Position numbers and translations under genes: made by a program
NCBI RefSeq assembly: GCF_016801865.2
Contig: NC_068937.1
Coordinates: 12,395,605-12,459,604 of the forward strand
Source: Culex pipiens pallens
Taxonomy: Eukaryota > Arthropoda > Insecta > Diptera > Culicidae
Length of the DNA stretch: 64,000 nt
Direction: 5' to 3'
Notes under the pieces: model-generated
What the model was told of the DNA's origin: nothing
Seen by the model: the letters and a program-made list of their open reading frames with translations, nothing else
The model's database searches: none
Shown: piece after piece, positions 37,041 through 48,479 of the stretch
Numbering within the stretch: position 1 is the first letter of the stretch
Layout of the letters: every line of letters begins with the position of its first letter

Positions 37041-38000
37041 TCCTGCATGGTTTATGGATGTCCCCTTTCCAACAATTTCAATTATTTTGTATCACCACAC
37101 CTGGTGTACGCTTCCAGATTGACAGTTTTAATGATGGGTCGAACCACCAAAGGTCTTCCCCGTGCTACTCAATCTTGCCAGAGACCTTTGCACGCACCAA
37201 TCAACGTACCTTTCCATCATCCCGCGCGCAAACTTAAAAAGTAAATTACTCGTCTCTGTAATATCTTGGTCCCAATCTCCACGTTGTTGATCACACAATC
37301 TGACCTTCTCCGACGACGGCAGAGGTTCGCCGCGCGTAATGAGTTCAAGCGAAATAGCGCCCCTAACGCACAGTTTTGCCGAGTTTTGCTGAGTTTGCGC
37401 ACTTCTTCAGGGTTGGCTTTCCTAGCAGCTAGAGAGAAAACAGCCAACTTTCGTCGTGTCGCTGTGCTGGGAAGAAGAAAGAGGTGGTTTGTTCTGCACG
37501 CCGTTTACATACCTCAAGAAAAAAGAGACTCAACAACAACACGACACCAACACAAGCATCATTTTCGTTGAGTGTGTATAGAGATAGTACAAGTCGAGCG
37601 CTTAGCGCTGACTTTGCGACTTTCTTGTGGAGGCCGACGACGACGACGATCAACTTTCTTGTGGCATGTCTTGCCAAGTCTCGTCGTGGCATTGGGTGGA
37701 AGTCTGTGTGTGTTTGAGCACCACCCCCGCCCACCCACTCGGTCGGCACAGCCCAGCCCAACCCAGCCCAGCGAGTTGTACCGTTACCTTAATTAATATT
37801 GCCTCCAGAGTCTCCTCCATTCATGCCAAACCTGCGTCGTCGTCGGGAGGTTTCTTCTTGGAGTCGGGGTAAACCGCAACCCGAGCTTGGGTTTAGCCCG
37901 GCCAGGCTGGTTCTTGGAGTTGGGACTGGATTAGTTGGCCAAAGTGAGGCTTTCATTTTTGCATTTGTCACCCCTTTTTTGCTTCAGTTGTCGAGCATGA
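37041..38000. promoter_or_regulatory. Unique GC-richer island, candidate regulatory or 5' region
   Basis: 37050-37960 is among the least AT-rich parts of the window. It has a CCCAGCC run (37745-37775) and (GAC)n at 37633-37648. Open frames overlap on both strands without a dominant one and without recognisable domains, so no coding call is made. No TATA or initiator pair stands out. Confidence 0.28.
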
Positions 38001-38109
38001 CAACATTGTGTGCACAACAATTCAATTGTTTGATGAAAATTCGTTATATTTTTTAAAATATTTTCTTAGACTTTAGAAAAAAGTACAAAAAAGAACTGAT
38101 TATTATGAC

Positions 38110-38240
38110 AACCACCAACAAAGTAAAAAACATGGTAATAATAATCATCATGTAATATTACATGTTTTATGAGTAATTTCACATATCACAACAATCACAT
38201 TTTCAACCTTTCAAAATTAAACTATTTTTTCTGTGAAGTA
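38110..38240. repeat. Fragment of the GTAATATTAC miniature family
   Basis: Contains 'catggtaataataatcatcatgtaatattacatg' and ends 'actattttttctgtg', the type of terminus seen in the TA-flanked elements. The left end is not clear. Confidence 0.4.
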
Positions 38241-38469
38241 GTTTTCCTCCTGTTTCCGAGATTCTACATGGGCACGACCATCCACATGGAATACTAATGA
38301 GCTCTGCTGTATACACTGCTTATAATTGGGCTTTATTACCTCCAATGCAGACCACGTTCTCGATGCACTCTGGTTGCAGTTGTACAGTTGCAACCAGCTC
38401 CAGAAGTTGTGGACCAAACGTTCCCGATCACGTGCCCAGCTGTGTGGTGCTCAACACAGTTTGAAGAAA

Positions 38470-38750
38470 AAAAACATGGTAATATTACATGTGAGGATGT
38501 AGACAGATTTCCTGTCAACAAAAAAAAATTTAATTTTACCTCAAAGATGTGTAAATTTACATTTGTTTATGTGTAATACTACTCTTTTGACAGATAGTTC
38601 AGACTCGATTTTGCTTCGAATAGTCGAGGCTTTGATTAATCGAGGCTGGGCTGTAATGCATGTGAAATTACATGAAAAAGAGGTAAATTTACACTGTAAA
38701 ATTTTACATGTTACAGATTTACATTTTTGTTTCTGCGAAATCATCATTTA
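38470..38750. mobile_element. GTAATATTAC miniature element split by a pogo-like insert
   Basis: 'acatggtaatattacatg', 'gtgtaaatttac' and 'gtaaatttacactgtaaaattttac' are family words. The two halves flank a tiny pogo-like sequence at 38597-38653. Limits are approximate. Confidence 0.45.
38597..38653. mobile_element. Minimal pogo-like element nested in another repeat
   Basis: The left part 'gttcagactcgatt' and right part 'aatcgaggctgggctg' are inverted and resemble the CAGTCCAGACTCGATT terminus. TA follows at 38654-38655 and precedes at 38595-38596. The first two terminal bases at the left are missing. At under 60 bp it is nearly only its ends. Confidence 0.5.
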
Positions 38751-38759
38751 AGTAACATC

Positions 38760-39640
38760 ACTGCGTCTACCACATAACATCGTACACTCAGCAGAGCGTT
38801 GCAAAACTTGCAAGAAAAGTAAACGAAGAAAACTCATCCTCCTGATATGGTCATGCCATAAACCATTTTAGGGAGGGGGGTTGAGGGGTTCCTGCAGTGT
38901 GCAAAAAATGAAGAAGCAAACCGAAAAGAAGCCCACTAATTTTATGCGAAAAAAAAACCTAAAGAGAGTAAGTTTCAGCAGTAGCAGAAAAGCGGCATAT
39001 TCGCTCCTATTTAGAAATTCAATGATCGTGAACTCTCCTTCGTCTTCCCTAGCCCGTCCAAGACTGTCTGAGGCCGAGTTCGTTGGCTCATTTGACGTCG
39101 GCTACCCTCAACGAAATTAATTCATGTGATTTGTGGGGATTCAATGTACTCACCTCAGCTGGTTCAAAACTGAATTTTAAGTTTTTTGGACCTCAAGTCA
39201 AGTTTGCTTTATTTATTACTGCTTTTTTTTTTGAGAAGAGTGAAAACTGACTAAGCATCGCGGGAGGGCAGTCTGGTGTGAAATTAGACGAGATAACAAG
39301 ACGTTTGATTGCACACGTGCGTTGGCGTGGTGGCGAAATGAATTTATTAATTCATATCTTGAAATCGTATCAGAACCGTAATTGGGCGCTGGAAGGTGAT
39401 CTACTGGAAATGATAAGTCCAGAAAATCATAAATTCCAACGAGTCATTACGCGACGGGTTCAGTAAACTAGGAATCTATGCCCTTTGTAATATATTAAAC
39501 TTAAAAAGATTTGATTGAAGATGTTGTCAGCGGAGCGATTCAATATACATTAAAACACACACAAGAACTGAAAAAAAATAAACGTTCTTTTTATATTTGA
39601 CTCAAACTTCAACTTAACTAAAAAAACAGAAAAATATTTT
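38760..39640. other. Unique sequence, no supported gene
   Basis: 38860-39480 is mixed in composition. A plus-strand open frame (39278-39466, 62 codons) is the tidiest but begins at a non-ATG codon and has no domain or splice signal I recognise. Confidence 0.3.
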
Positions 39641-40900
39641 ATTTCTAAGTCTCACCTAAACACCCCCAAACTGATAAAAAAAATCTTTAAAATTTCTGAT
39701 ATTCTCGAAAAAAATAATAAAAAAAAACTAATCAATCCATGAATTTATGACACATATGATAGACATATGATAGACCATTCAAATGCAATAAAGAGAATTG
39801 GATTTTTTTCGAGTTTTATGAAAATGCTTTTTAGACCTCAATCAATATATTAAAAAAAACTGATGTTTTTTTTAATCTTTTCAATAAAAATATTTCTTAA
39901 AAATTATACTTTGGATTAAAATACAAATAAGGAAAATTGTCTATTTTTAGACTTTTTTCAACTGGATTTTTTTGAGTTTTGCGAAAATGCGGATTTCAGG
40001 TTTTTTTTATGCTTTTAGACCTCAAATTTCAATTAATTATTAAAAACTGATTTTTTCATCTTTTCAATAGATATATTTCGAAAAAAAAATCATTGGTTTA
40101 AAATATAAATAAAGAAATTGCTCTTTTTAGGCCTTTTTCTAAGTTAGTTTTTTAAAGTTAAAATTTTGAAATTATTTTCATTGAAAAAATCAGAAAATTT
40201 CGCACAAGCTTCAATTTTTAACATTAAAAATCGGACCAATAGTTTCCTAGATATTGTCAGTTCAAAAATTACATACTGATTAGATGAAATTTAGAAAAAC
40301 TCATTTTCATCTATTTGAATTCTGAGGCTGTATCTCAGAAACCAACTGCCCGATTTTTCAAAGTCCAGAGAGAAAGTTATAGGAAATTTTCTTTGATTTT
40401 CAAAAATGTATTTTTCAGAGGTGCTATTCTTTCAAGAATTATTTTTAAAGCTCAAAAAATCGAAAAAAATCAAAATGTTATACCTTAACTTGAAAACAAT
40501 AACTTTTTATTGAAAAAGAAAGTAAAGTACTATTCGATTGCAAATTTGATTTTGCATCTTATTTGTGTGTGTTTTTTCATATGGAGTAATATTGATTTAA
40601 AGAAGATCGACAACCAGAGCGTCGACTGAATACTTTTTGGGAAATTCAACTTCTGCTGTTAAACAGTCAAATTAAAGAAATATGTGTAACTATTTTTGTG
40701 AAAAGTCCTGATCATAGCCTGGCAATTTGCCGACACCAAATCGATCAGAAAATCCCTTCATACAGATACAGAAGTTCATATATTTACGTATCCATTTTGT
40801 ATGAAGCACCAAAATGACTTCTTTTAACAAAGGGACATGGACAAAATTTCATCCAAATAAAAATACAAAGAAAAGTAAATTTTCAAAATTGTAGATATTT
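39640..40900. repeat. Degenerate foldback relative
   Basis: Eroded family words in order: 'agtctcacctaaacaccccc' near 39644, 'gctgtatctcagaaacc' near 40325, 'gtactattcgattgcaaatttgattttgcatc' near 40527, 'aaaagtcctgatcatagcctgg' near 40700, and 'accaaatcgatcagaaaatcccttca' near 40735. The opposite arm is lost. Confidence 0.5.
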
Positions 40901-42200
40901 TGCAATCTTTTGGCAGAAAAATAACAAAAATATCATTTGATTTTTCAAGCTAAAAATCATCAAACTTCGTAATCAAATATCTTGAATTTTAAACGGGACT
41001 CAGAAAAAAAAATCTGTTATGTTATAAATGGGTCTGGTTTTAAAGATCAAAAATAATTTTAGTAAGCAAAATTCATTTCAAATTGTATGAAGAATTTTAA
41101 AAAAAAAACTTTTAAAAAAATGATAGATAATTTTTTCGTAAGTTTATGAAAATATTATTAAATTCAGTAAATTTTCTTTGGAAAGCTGTTAAACTATTTT
41201 ATGTTGTTATTTTTTAGCATTGATTTGAAAAAAAATGATAAATTCCACGAGATTTCACGGACATTTTCAAATTTAATTAATTTCGCCGATTTCGTGCATT
41301 TTTATTTTTGGTATTGGCTCAAACTGTTTGGGGTCTTTCCTATGACTAGGGTTAGTGAATTTTCACGATTTGGCGGACAGAATGAATGTGAAATTTTATG
41401 ATCGATTTTATGATATTTCGAAAACTAAATTCAATAAATTTATAAATACTAGGCCCCTTTTGAAATATTTTTACAGTAATTTGCAAAATCGAATTCATGG
41501 ATCTGATGCAAAGTTAGTGAATGGAGATCAATATAGAAATTTCAATAGAAGATTTAAAGTAATAAAAATAAATACTAAACCAAAAATCGCGTGCGGAGAA
41601 ACCAGAATGATCATTTGAGACTCTGACTAAAAAGAATCGCAATCGTAATGTAAAAATCGTGTTTGGTTATTTGGCTGCTCATGTTTACAAAAATGTCTCA
41701 TATTCATATCAGTTTATCTCTTTTGAGTTGATGATGCAAAACTGGTTCTAGGGCAAGAAACAATCACCAAACATATCACAAGAAGTTAGTCTTTTTAAGA
41801 AAAGTTGATAAAACCCCACTTTTGTTATTTTAAACATAATTTCCTTTTTTTGTTATTTTCTTTGAGAAAAGATAAAACACTCTCAAGGAATATTTTTTTT
41901 AAATTCAAGACGCTGAATAAAAACTCATCAGTCAAGATTTCCTTGATGTTACTGCAAATTATAATTTCTTGAATAAATTTCAAGAGCATCTTATATGCTA
42001 TGGGTTTCTTATAATGATAAGGCCTACTGAAAATTAAATCTGGATTTGATTTAAGACGAAGCTTAGCTATATTTCAATGACCAAATTTCAAACTCTGCAC
42101 GTTATCCTCTATTTACACTTCCAACCATTTTTTTCTTGCATTTTCTATAAACTCCAAAAAGGACGATAACAAAAATCTTCTTCAAACAGTCAACACACTC
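40901..42200. other. AT-rich spacer
   Basis: A phrase near 41290-41350 ('tttttggtattggctcaaactgtttggggtctttcctatgac') is a family A end-proximal remnant. Otherwise no gene or element is supported. Confidence 0.35.
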
Positions 42201-43200
42201 CTCGAAAACCACAAACAAATCATCACTCCCTACGTTCCGCTGTTCTTCCACACCTTCGCGCTCCAAAAGCAAATTCCATGCCAGGGCCAAATACCGCAGA
42301 GCGCACGAACCCTGCTGCTCTTTTGGTCGGTCGAGCCCAAAAAGAGCCTTTTCCGACATTCACCGCACCAGCAGAACGAACAAGATTCTCTATCACGACC
42401 TGTCGACGTTTTTTTTTTTTTTTGTTCCAAAAGCCGAGAATCCAACAGAAAACACCTTACTTGACACGGGGCCCGGTTTACGTATATGCAATAGAAGTTG
42501 AGGTTGAAGCCGAAGCAGCGATTCTTCGAGAGGATCACGACACAGCAGAGTTTCAAGAAGGAAAGCAAAGCAAAGTGGTGAAGAACTTAAAAACAGGTAT
42601 CCAGCGAGAGAGAGAGAGAGAGACAAGAAGAGAGTTCGTCGCCTTCATTCCACACTTGAACTTACTTCTTGATCGCGGCGCAGCTATTCCGTCGATCTAG
42701 AACACAAACTCCACACTTTGGCGATCAACTTTCTTCCTGCTTGATCACCACATCGAAACACCTTCAACTTGGTCACCACCCCGAGAGATCGTGTCCTCCT
42801 TTCACCTTCGATTCGACGCGATCGCGAGTTTCACTTCAGCTTCTTCGGGCGCACGATCGTGTCGCCCTTCCCCGCGAATATCCGGATTTGCTGCGCGAGA
42901 AAACACACAGAATCCCCCCAACACTTTGATCCGCAAACACACACACACCTCTTTTCCTCTCCTGTATCCAACAGTTTCAGCAGTCAGCAGGTTCCTTTCG
43001 GTGATCACGCGCCGCCACAGAAAGACGGCTTGTGATCTTCACTCGACGACGGTGCTCAGCTCACTGATCGTGATTTTTTCGGACGGAGCCCACGGCGAGC
43101 GAACTTCGGAGCGAATTGGGGGAGGTGAGAGAGATATCGAAAGGTGAGAATGGGACAACTTTGTGGAACTTTGGAGAGAGGCACTCAAAGTGAGAAAGGA
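42200..43200 (+). promoter_or_regulatory. Candidate promoter and noncoding first exon
   Basis: A 1-kb unique island, much less AT-rich, with (GA)n at 42607-42624, CA runs, and many CGATC/GATCG words. On the plus strand a TCAG-type initiator near 43056 is followed about 25-30 bases later by CGGACGGAG, which resembles a downstream promoter element. Donor-like AG|GTGAGA sites follow at about 43126 and 43143. Several overlapping open frames (42278-43147) lack known domains and probably reflect composition. Direction is uncertain. Confidence 0.33.
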
Positions 43201-43431
43201 ACTCAGTTTGGATATGTTGCACAAAACGTCAGTATGATCGGTGGGGTGTCAATGTTATGATCGCTTAGTGCAATCGTAATTTTGATTTGCTGTTACGCTA
43301 TTTGAAAAAAATGTTTTTTTTTATTATTTCATAAATTTAATCGGGTTTTCAGTTTATTTTTGAACCATGTTATGCTTTGTTCCCGCTTTTTGTAAATTTT
43401 TTGCAATTTTTTTTTTTGCATACAACCGCTG

Positions 43432-45751
43432 CACAGTGGGCAAAAACCAGCCCGGGAGCATGTTGAAAGCTCCCATACAAACTGAGCGTACCCCTTTTTG
43501 TGGGCCCAGTGGGCCCAAGATGGCGGCCTTTGATATTATCTAGCCAAACATCTTAAAATGGCAAATAGTTTAAATTAATATAGTTTTAGCCTTATTTCGG
43601 TTTAAAACGACAAAATAAGCATTCTTGAATCATTTTCTTGAAAAACTTGTTTAGAGATACGCTATGTTAAAATATTAGTCTTGAAAAGTTGGAAAGAGCG
43701 TACCGCGAAAGCCGTCACGAAAAAAAAATTTCCGTGCAACTTTTGAGTTGCGTATTTAATGGTCGGAATCCAACGAGGCCCACTTGCCATCTGTCGGTGG
43801 ATACGCGCAACTCACGAAAACTGTCATATTAGGGGACGGCTGGCAAAAACGGGTGAAAAAACGGATCTTTTGATTCCGTCAGTTTCTGCCTATCAAAGTT
43901 TTATATTTAATGTAAAAAATTACGAGGAATCGATTGGTGGTACTCTCAATAGCGGCAATTGACGGGAAGTGGTCCATTTTACCCCATTCTGACTTTTTTA
44001 GGGTGTTTTTTCTCGAATATCTTCAACTGCCGTAGTTTGCCGCACTTCTAAAGTATCTTATTTTATGTAAAAATCACGAGAAATCGATTGGTGACAGTGT
44101 CAATGGCGGCAAATGACGGCAAGGGCCCATTTTGCCCCATTTATCCCCTTTTTAAGTATTTTTTTTAATATCATGAACTAATATAGTTTCCTACAGTTTT
44201 AAAGTATGTTATTTTATGTAGAAAATCGCGAGGAATTGATAAGTAACATTTTATTTGTACGGCAAATGGCAGCAAGGACCCATTTTGCCCCAGTTACCCC
44301 ATTCTATGTGGTTTTCGTCAATATCTTTAATTGCCGTTGTTTTTTTCCTTTGAAAGTATACTATTTTATGTAAAAAATCACGAGAAATCGATTGGTGACA
44401 CCCTCATTGATGGCAAATGACGGTATGGGTCCAAATTCTTATAAACGTCAAACGATGGTAAAGGCTAGCTTTGCCCCATTTACCCCATTTTATGTGTTTT
44501 CTTGAATATCTTGAATTGCAGTGGTTCTTAAAGTTGGAAACGATTGGGAACGCTCTAACTTACGGCAAATGGCGACTAGGGCCTATTTTGCCCCATTTCA
44601 TGTGTTTTTAGTCAATACATTGAACGTGTCGTGATTTCCTATACAGTTTACAAGAACGTTATTGTACAATGCATAGTAATTTCAAGATATTCACAATAAC
44701 AATCTCGAGAGGGAGTAAATGGGGCAAAATGGGCCCTTGTCGTCATTTGCCGCAAATTAGAGTGTTCTTAATCGATTCCTCGTGATTTTCTGCATAAAAT
44801 AACGTTTATTTTAAGTTAAGTAAACCACGGCATTAGACGCATAAAGAAGGGGTAAATGGAGCTAAACAGGCCCTTCTCGTCGTTTGCCGTTTATGAGATA
44901 GCTACAATAGATTCTACTTGATTTTCTGAATAAAATAACTTTTTTTGTGTTTGGGAAACCTCGGGAAATCAAGATATTAAAGAATATACATAAAATGGGG
45001 TAAATGGAGCAAAACGGGACTTTGCAGTCGTTTGAAGCTTATGAGAACATAACCACTCGACTCCTCTTATTTTTTACATAAAATAACGTACTTTTAAACT
45101 GTAGGAAATTATGTCATTTCAAAATATTTACGAATAACACATTAAAAGTCTTAATTGGGGCTAAATGGACCGATGCCGTTATTTGCCATCAATGAGGGTG
45201 TCACCAGTCGATTTCTCGCAAATTTTAAAAAAAAAGTATACTTTTAAAGGAAAAAAACAAAGGCAATTAAAGATATTGACGAAAACCACATAGAATGGGG
45301 TAACTGGGGCAAAATGGGTCCTTGCTGCCATTTGCCGCACAATAAAAATGTCACTAATCGATTTCTCGCGATTTTCTACATAAAATAACATACTTTAAAA
45401 CTGTAGGAAACTATAGCAATTCATGATATTAAAGAAAAACACTTAAAAAGGGGATACATGGGGCAAAATGGGCCCTTGCCGTCATTTGCCGCCATTGACA
45501 GTGTCACCAATCGATTTCTCGTGGTTTTTTTTTACATAAAATAAGATACTTTAGAAGTGCGGCAAACTACGACAGTTGAAGATATTCGAGAAAAACACCC
45601 TAAAAAAGGCAGAATGGGGTAAAATGGACCACTTCCCGTCATTTGCCGGTAATGAGAGTACCACCAATCGATTCTTCGTAATTTTTTACATTAAAAGCAG
45701 AAACTGACGGCATCAAAAGATCCGTTTTTTCACCCGTTTTTGCCCACTGTG
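43432..45751. mobile_element. Transib-like foldback element with CACAGTG ends
   Basis: Ends are CACAGTGGGCAAAAAC and its perfect reverse complement, flanked by a 5-bp direct repeat CGCTG (43427-43431 and 45752-45756). CACAGTG-type ends with a GC-rich 5-bp duplication are the known signature of the Transib superfamily, the relatives of RAG1. The body is a long inverted repeat (for example 'cgattggtgacagtgtcaatggcgg' near 44090 mirrored near 45500) made of about 170-bp repeated units carrying 'ggcaaatgacgg', 'ccattttgccccattt' and 'attttatgtaaaaaatca'. No transposase is encoded. A hAT-like insert interrupts the left end. Confidence 0.78.
43448..43842. mobile_element. hAT-like insertion nested in the Transib-like left end
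   Basis: Flanked by a perfect 8-bp direct repeat GCAAAAAC (43440-43447 and 43843-43850). It begins CAGCC and ends GGCTG. An 8-bp duplication and CAG...CTG ends fit the hAT superfamily. Removing the insert and one repeat makes the left end identical in layout to the right end of the host element, so the empty site is reconstructed within the same element. The terminal match is short (5 bp) and no transposase is present. Confidence 0.68.
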
Positions 45752-45756
45752 CGCTG

Positions 45757-46240
45757 TTTTCTAAAACTTTAAGTTTAAACGATTATTTTTTGCCGTTTTG
45801 TTTGTCCCTCGGCTCTGGTCGAATAGATATTTTTTTTATATGCTACACTGAAATTAATAAAAAAATGTACAAAATTCCTTTATTCTATTTACCTTATTTC
45901 CTTATTTAGAAATTGGATTTTTCGAATTACTAAATAAGGAAAGGAGGCAAAATTCCTAGAATAAATTATTCAGTGCATTATTAATAATAAGCAAAATATG
46001 AATGAATTTTCGACAACATATTTTTTCCTCAAACATTTAAGTCATCTTTTTATAAGCCACCTGTGGCCTCAAATGCAAAATTTGTTGAAAAGCTAAAAAA
46101 GTCTTTATTTGATTTTAAATGCATACGTGAAATTAACAATGCATTCTAAAATGTTTACAATTGTTTTGACAAGTTTTTCAATAATGAAAAAACAATTTTA
46201 ACTGATTTTAAATTTAAATAATTAAACTTCAACATAAACT
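45757..46240. other. AT-rich spacer
   Basis: Contains 'ttgtccctcggctctggtcga' near 45806, which recurs as 'ttgtccctcggccctgaccga' near 48490, a trace of an interspersed repeat. There is no gene. Confidence 0.35.
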
Positions 46241-46990
46241 TTGAAAAATGTTTGCGATAGATTCAGGCTGTTGCAAACATATTTGTTCACAATTATTTTT
46301 TCGAAAAAGTCATGATATTTCAAAAATGAACATCGAAAATGTACACAAGAGCCAAATAATCATTTTGGTAATAAAATCAAATTTTCAATCGAAGTACTTC
46401 AAAATTTTTGTTATAGGGCAATGTTTTATGTTCAATTTTTTTTTTTATTTTTTTTTTTGTCCATTTCAGAAAATTCTTTGAAAAAAGCTTCGAAAATTCT
46501 CAAAAAACACGCACTTTGCAATAATTAATTGTTGAAAATAGCTTGCGAAGATTTAGTTTTATAAATGATTTTCAACTAGAATTCCTTCATCCACTTATGA
46601 CAGCTCGACAACCATCGGTCCAATTTTCAGAGGAAGTTAGTCTATTTGTATAATCAAATTGTTTCTGGACTAGGGGGGGGGGGGATAAAAACAAGGATTT
46701 TGATTGTTTCGTAATGCAAGGATGAATTTTAAAATTTATTTTAAAATTTTGCTGTGATTTTGAGAACTCGAATTTTTTCAAATAAAAAAGGGGAAATAAT
46801 TGAAATAAAATGATCTCAGAATTGCACCAAATTTGAATTTTCAAGCATTGAAAATCGGACCGAGAGTTACCAAGACACTGAATTAACTCAAATTCTAAAA
46901 CATTTAGAAGAATTTTCTCAGCAACTAATTAAAGAAACTGTTGAAATGATTACCGGTTTTTTGTAAGCACATTTTTTTAAATATAAAAAA
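46240..46990. repeat. Degenerate foldback relative with a poly-G run
   Basis: Words such as 'cagctcgacaaccatcggtccaattttcagagg' (46600) and 'gcattgaaaatcggaccgagagttaccaag' (46845) are eroded family A core phrases. A poly-G run of about 12 lies at 46674-46684. Limits are uncertain. Confidence 0.4.
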
Positions 46991-47082
46991 ATCATGTATA
47001 TGAAAAAAGTTTTTATTTTATCGTAACTAATTCCAAAACAATAGCAGAGTCACACGAAAAACGTCAAACTACCAAATCAATA

Positions 47083-47502
47083 CACCCAAAATTCAAAGTC
47101 GAGATAATCGTTCTCTCAAAATTTATTGAGGGCTCAGTGCCAAAATCGATAGAATAATGGTACCAACTCACACCATCATAACAAATGAGTTCATTCGTTA
47201 GTTGAATCAATAAATCTCCAACAAGCGTCATACATCGACTTCTGACTTCTCCTTAGTCACCAAGCTGTGGTGGCCGAGGCAGTTAAGTCAATGGATTGGT
47301 TTGTCAAAGGTCTCTGGTTCGATTCCCGTTGTCGACATTTTTGGTTTTTTGTTTGACGGATGAACTTTTTTTTGCAAATGAACCTCGAGAGAATAGTTCT
47401 ATCGCCCATCTCGAGCTGTGTTCTCTGCGTCCGTGAATGGTACCATTATTCTCTCGACTCGAGACCATCATTCTCTCGGACTAGCGCTGCCAGTTTTGGG
47501 TG
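47083..47502. mobile_element. TA-flanked element containing a tRNA-like promoter
   Basis: The left end CACCCAAAA and right end TTTTGGGTG are perfectly inverted and lie between TA dinucleotides (47081-47082 and 47503-47504). A second inverted pair ('aataatggtacca' at 47154 and 'tggtaccattatt' near 47440) and CTCTC words lie inside. A tRNA-like segment sits between the arms, so DNA-transposon-like ends enclose a SINE-like promoter. TA duplication suggests Tc1/mariner-type mobilisation. Confidence 0.6.
47265..47337 (+). repeat. tRNA-Ser/Leu-like segment with A and B boxes
   Basis: The A box TGGCCGAGGCAGTTAAG (from about 47271) has the class II tRNA form, and the B box GGTTCGATTCC is perfect at 47316-47326. 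The acceptor ends do not pair convincingly and a T-run follows, so this is tRNA-derived rather than a tRNA gene. It could direct RNA polymerase III transcription. Confidence 0.55.
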
Positions 47503-47646
47503 TAGAATTCGGAATTCGGTTTGGTTTTAAATGTAGTTTGAGTTGAGTTTTGTTGCACAGATTAATTTTTTTTTCTAACAAACGCTATTTTTTATTTGTT
47601 TAGGAATATCAAAACATTGTTTGATCAACGCTCTAAACGAAATAAA

Positions 47647-48011
47647 AGTAGTTTATGCAACAAGCTGCAAAAAGAAGATTTTTTCAGCACGAGTCGTACA
47701 TTGAAAAAATCAAGTTTTGCAACGAGTTCCATACATTTTTTTTTTTATTTTTTGCAATTCTGAAAAACTCCCTTTGAGTGAAATTATAAATCAAATGTTC
47801 ATGTGTTTTGTAAATTAACCGGTTGAATACAAAAATGTTGAAAAGCATTACTTTTCGAAACAAGTGCTGATGAGTTCAACTTTTCAGCATCCATTTCAGT
47901 GCTGAAAAGTAGAACTTTTCAGCATTTTTATCTATTCGATTTTGTTATTTTTGGTACAGAAAAGTAGGCTTTTTCATCGTCCAAGAATGACAGCAAAAGT
48001 AAGTAGTTTCA
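47647..48011. repeat. Dispersed repeat C, copy 2
   Basis: Same start and end as 19392-19803. It lacks the internal stem-loop 'tttatccaacgagg...ttggataaa' (deleted after 'cgtacatt'). The palindrome 'gctgaaaagtagaacttttcagc' is kept. Confidence 0.72.
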
Positions 48012-48059
48012 TTCATCCGATGTTATAGAAAAACTTTTTTTTAGCTTTGACTGCATGTT

Positions 48060-48320
48060 TAATAATCTTTGACCCAACCCTAGACGGGCTTCAACCTGAA
48101 AATTTGCTAAAAGTAATTTTTTAGATCATTTATCAATCTTCAAAAAGCGTTGGAAAGGAGATCTTTAGAAAATCTTGGTTTTAGTAATTTTACTTGTTTC
48201 AGGCAACTTGGCCGCTGTTTCGAAAAAAAAAACATATTATTTTCGGAGGTCAACCTTGATTGTGTTTTAAATTATTATTCCCTTCTTTATATGTCTAAAT
48301 TATTCTGTAAAAAAAAAATA
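48060..48320. mobile_element. Fragment related to the piggyBac-like element at 53121
   Basis: 'gacccaaccctagacgggcttcaacctgaaaat' matches 'acaacccaaccccgcctttagacgggcttcgatatcaaaaat' just inside the left end of 53121-53656. Both also share 'ggggtcat/ggaggtcaa...ttggctgtgt/ttgattgtgt' further in. The terminal CCTTCTAC is missing. Confidence 0.5.
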
Positions 48321-48479
48321 TAACAAATGGGCAGGAAGAGACAGTTTTGCAAAATTATAAAAACAAAATAAAGCAAAAAATAATATGTATAGGTTGTGCT
48401 AAGGAACGCATGAAAAAAACATTTAAAAAAACTAAACAATTCAAATTTAAAAATTGATTTTTAGGCCGATGCAAATATT

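Noticed and set aside
42278..42700. 140-codon plus-strand open frame with acidic and Arg-rich parts
   Set aside because: Crosses a T-run and a GA repeat; more likely an untranslated GC-richer island.
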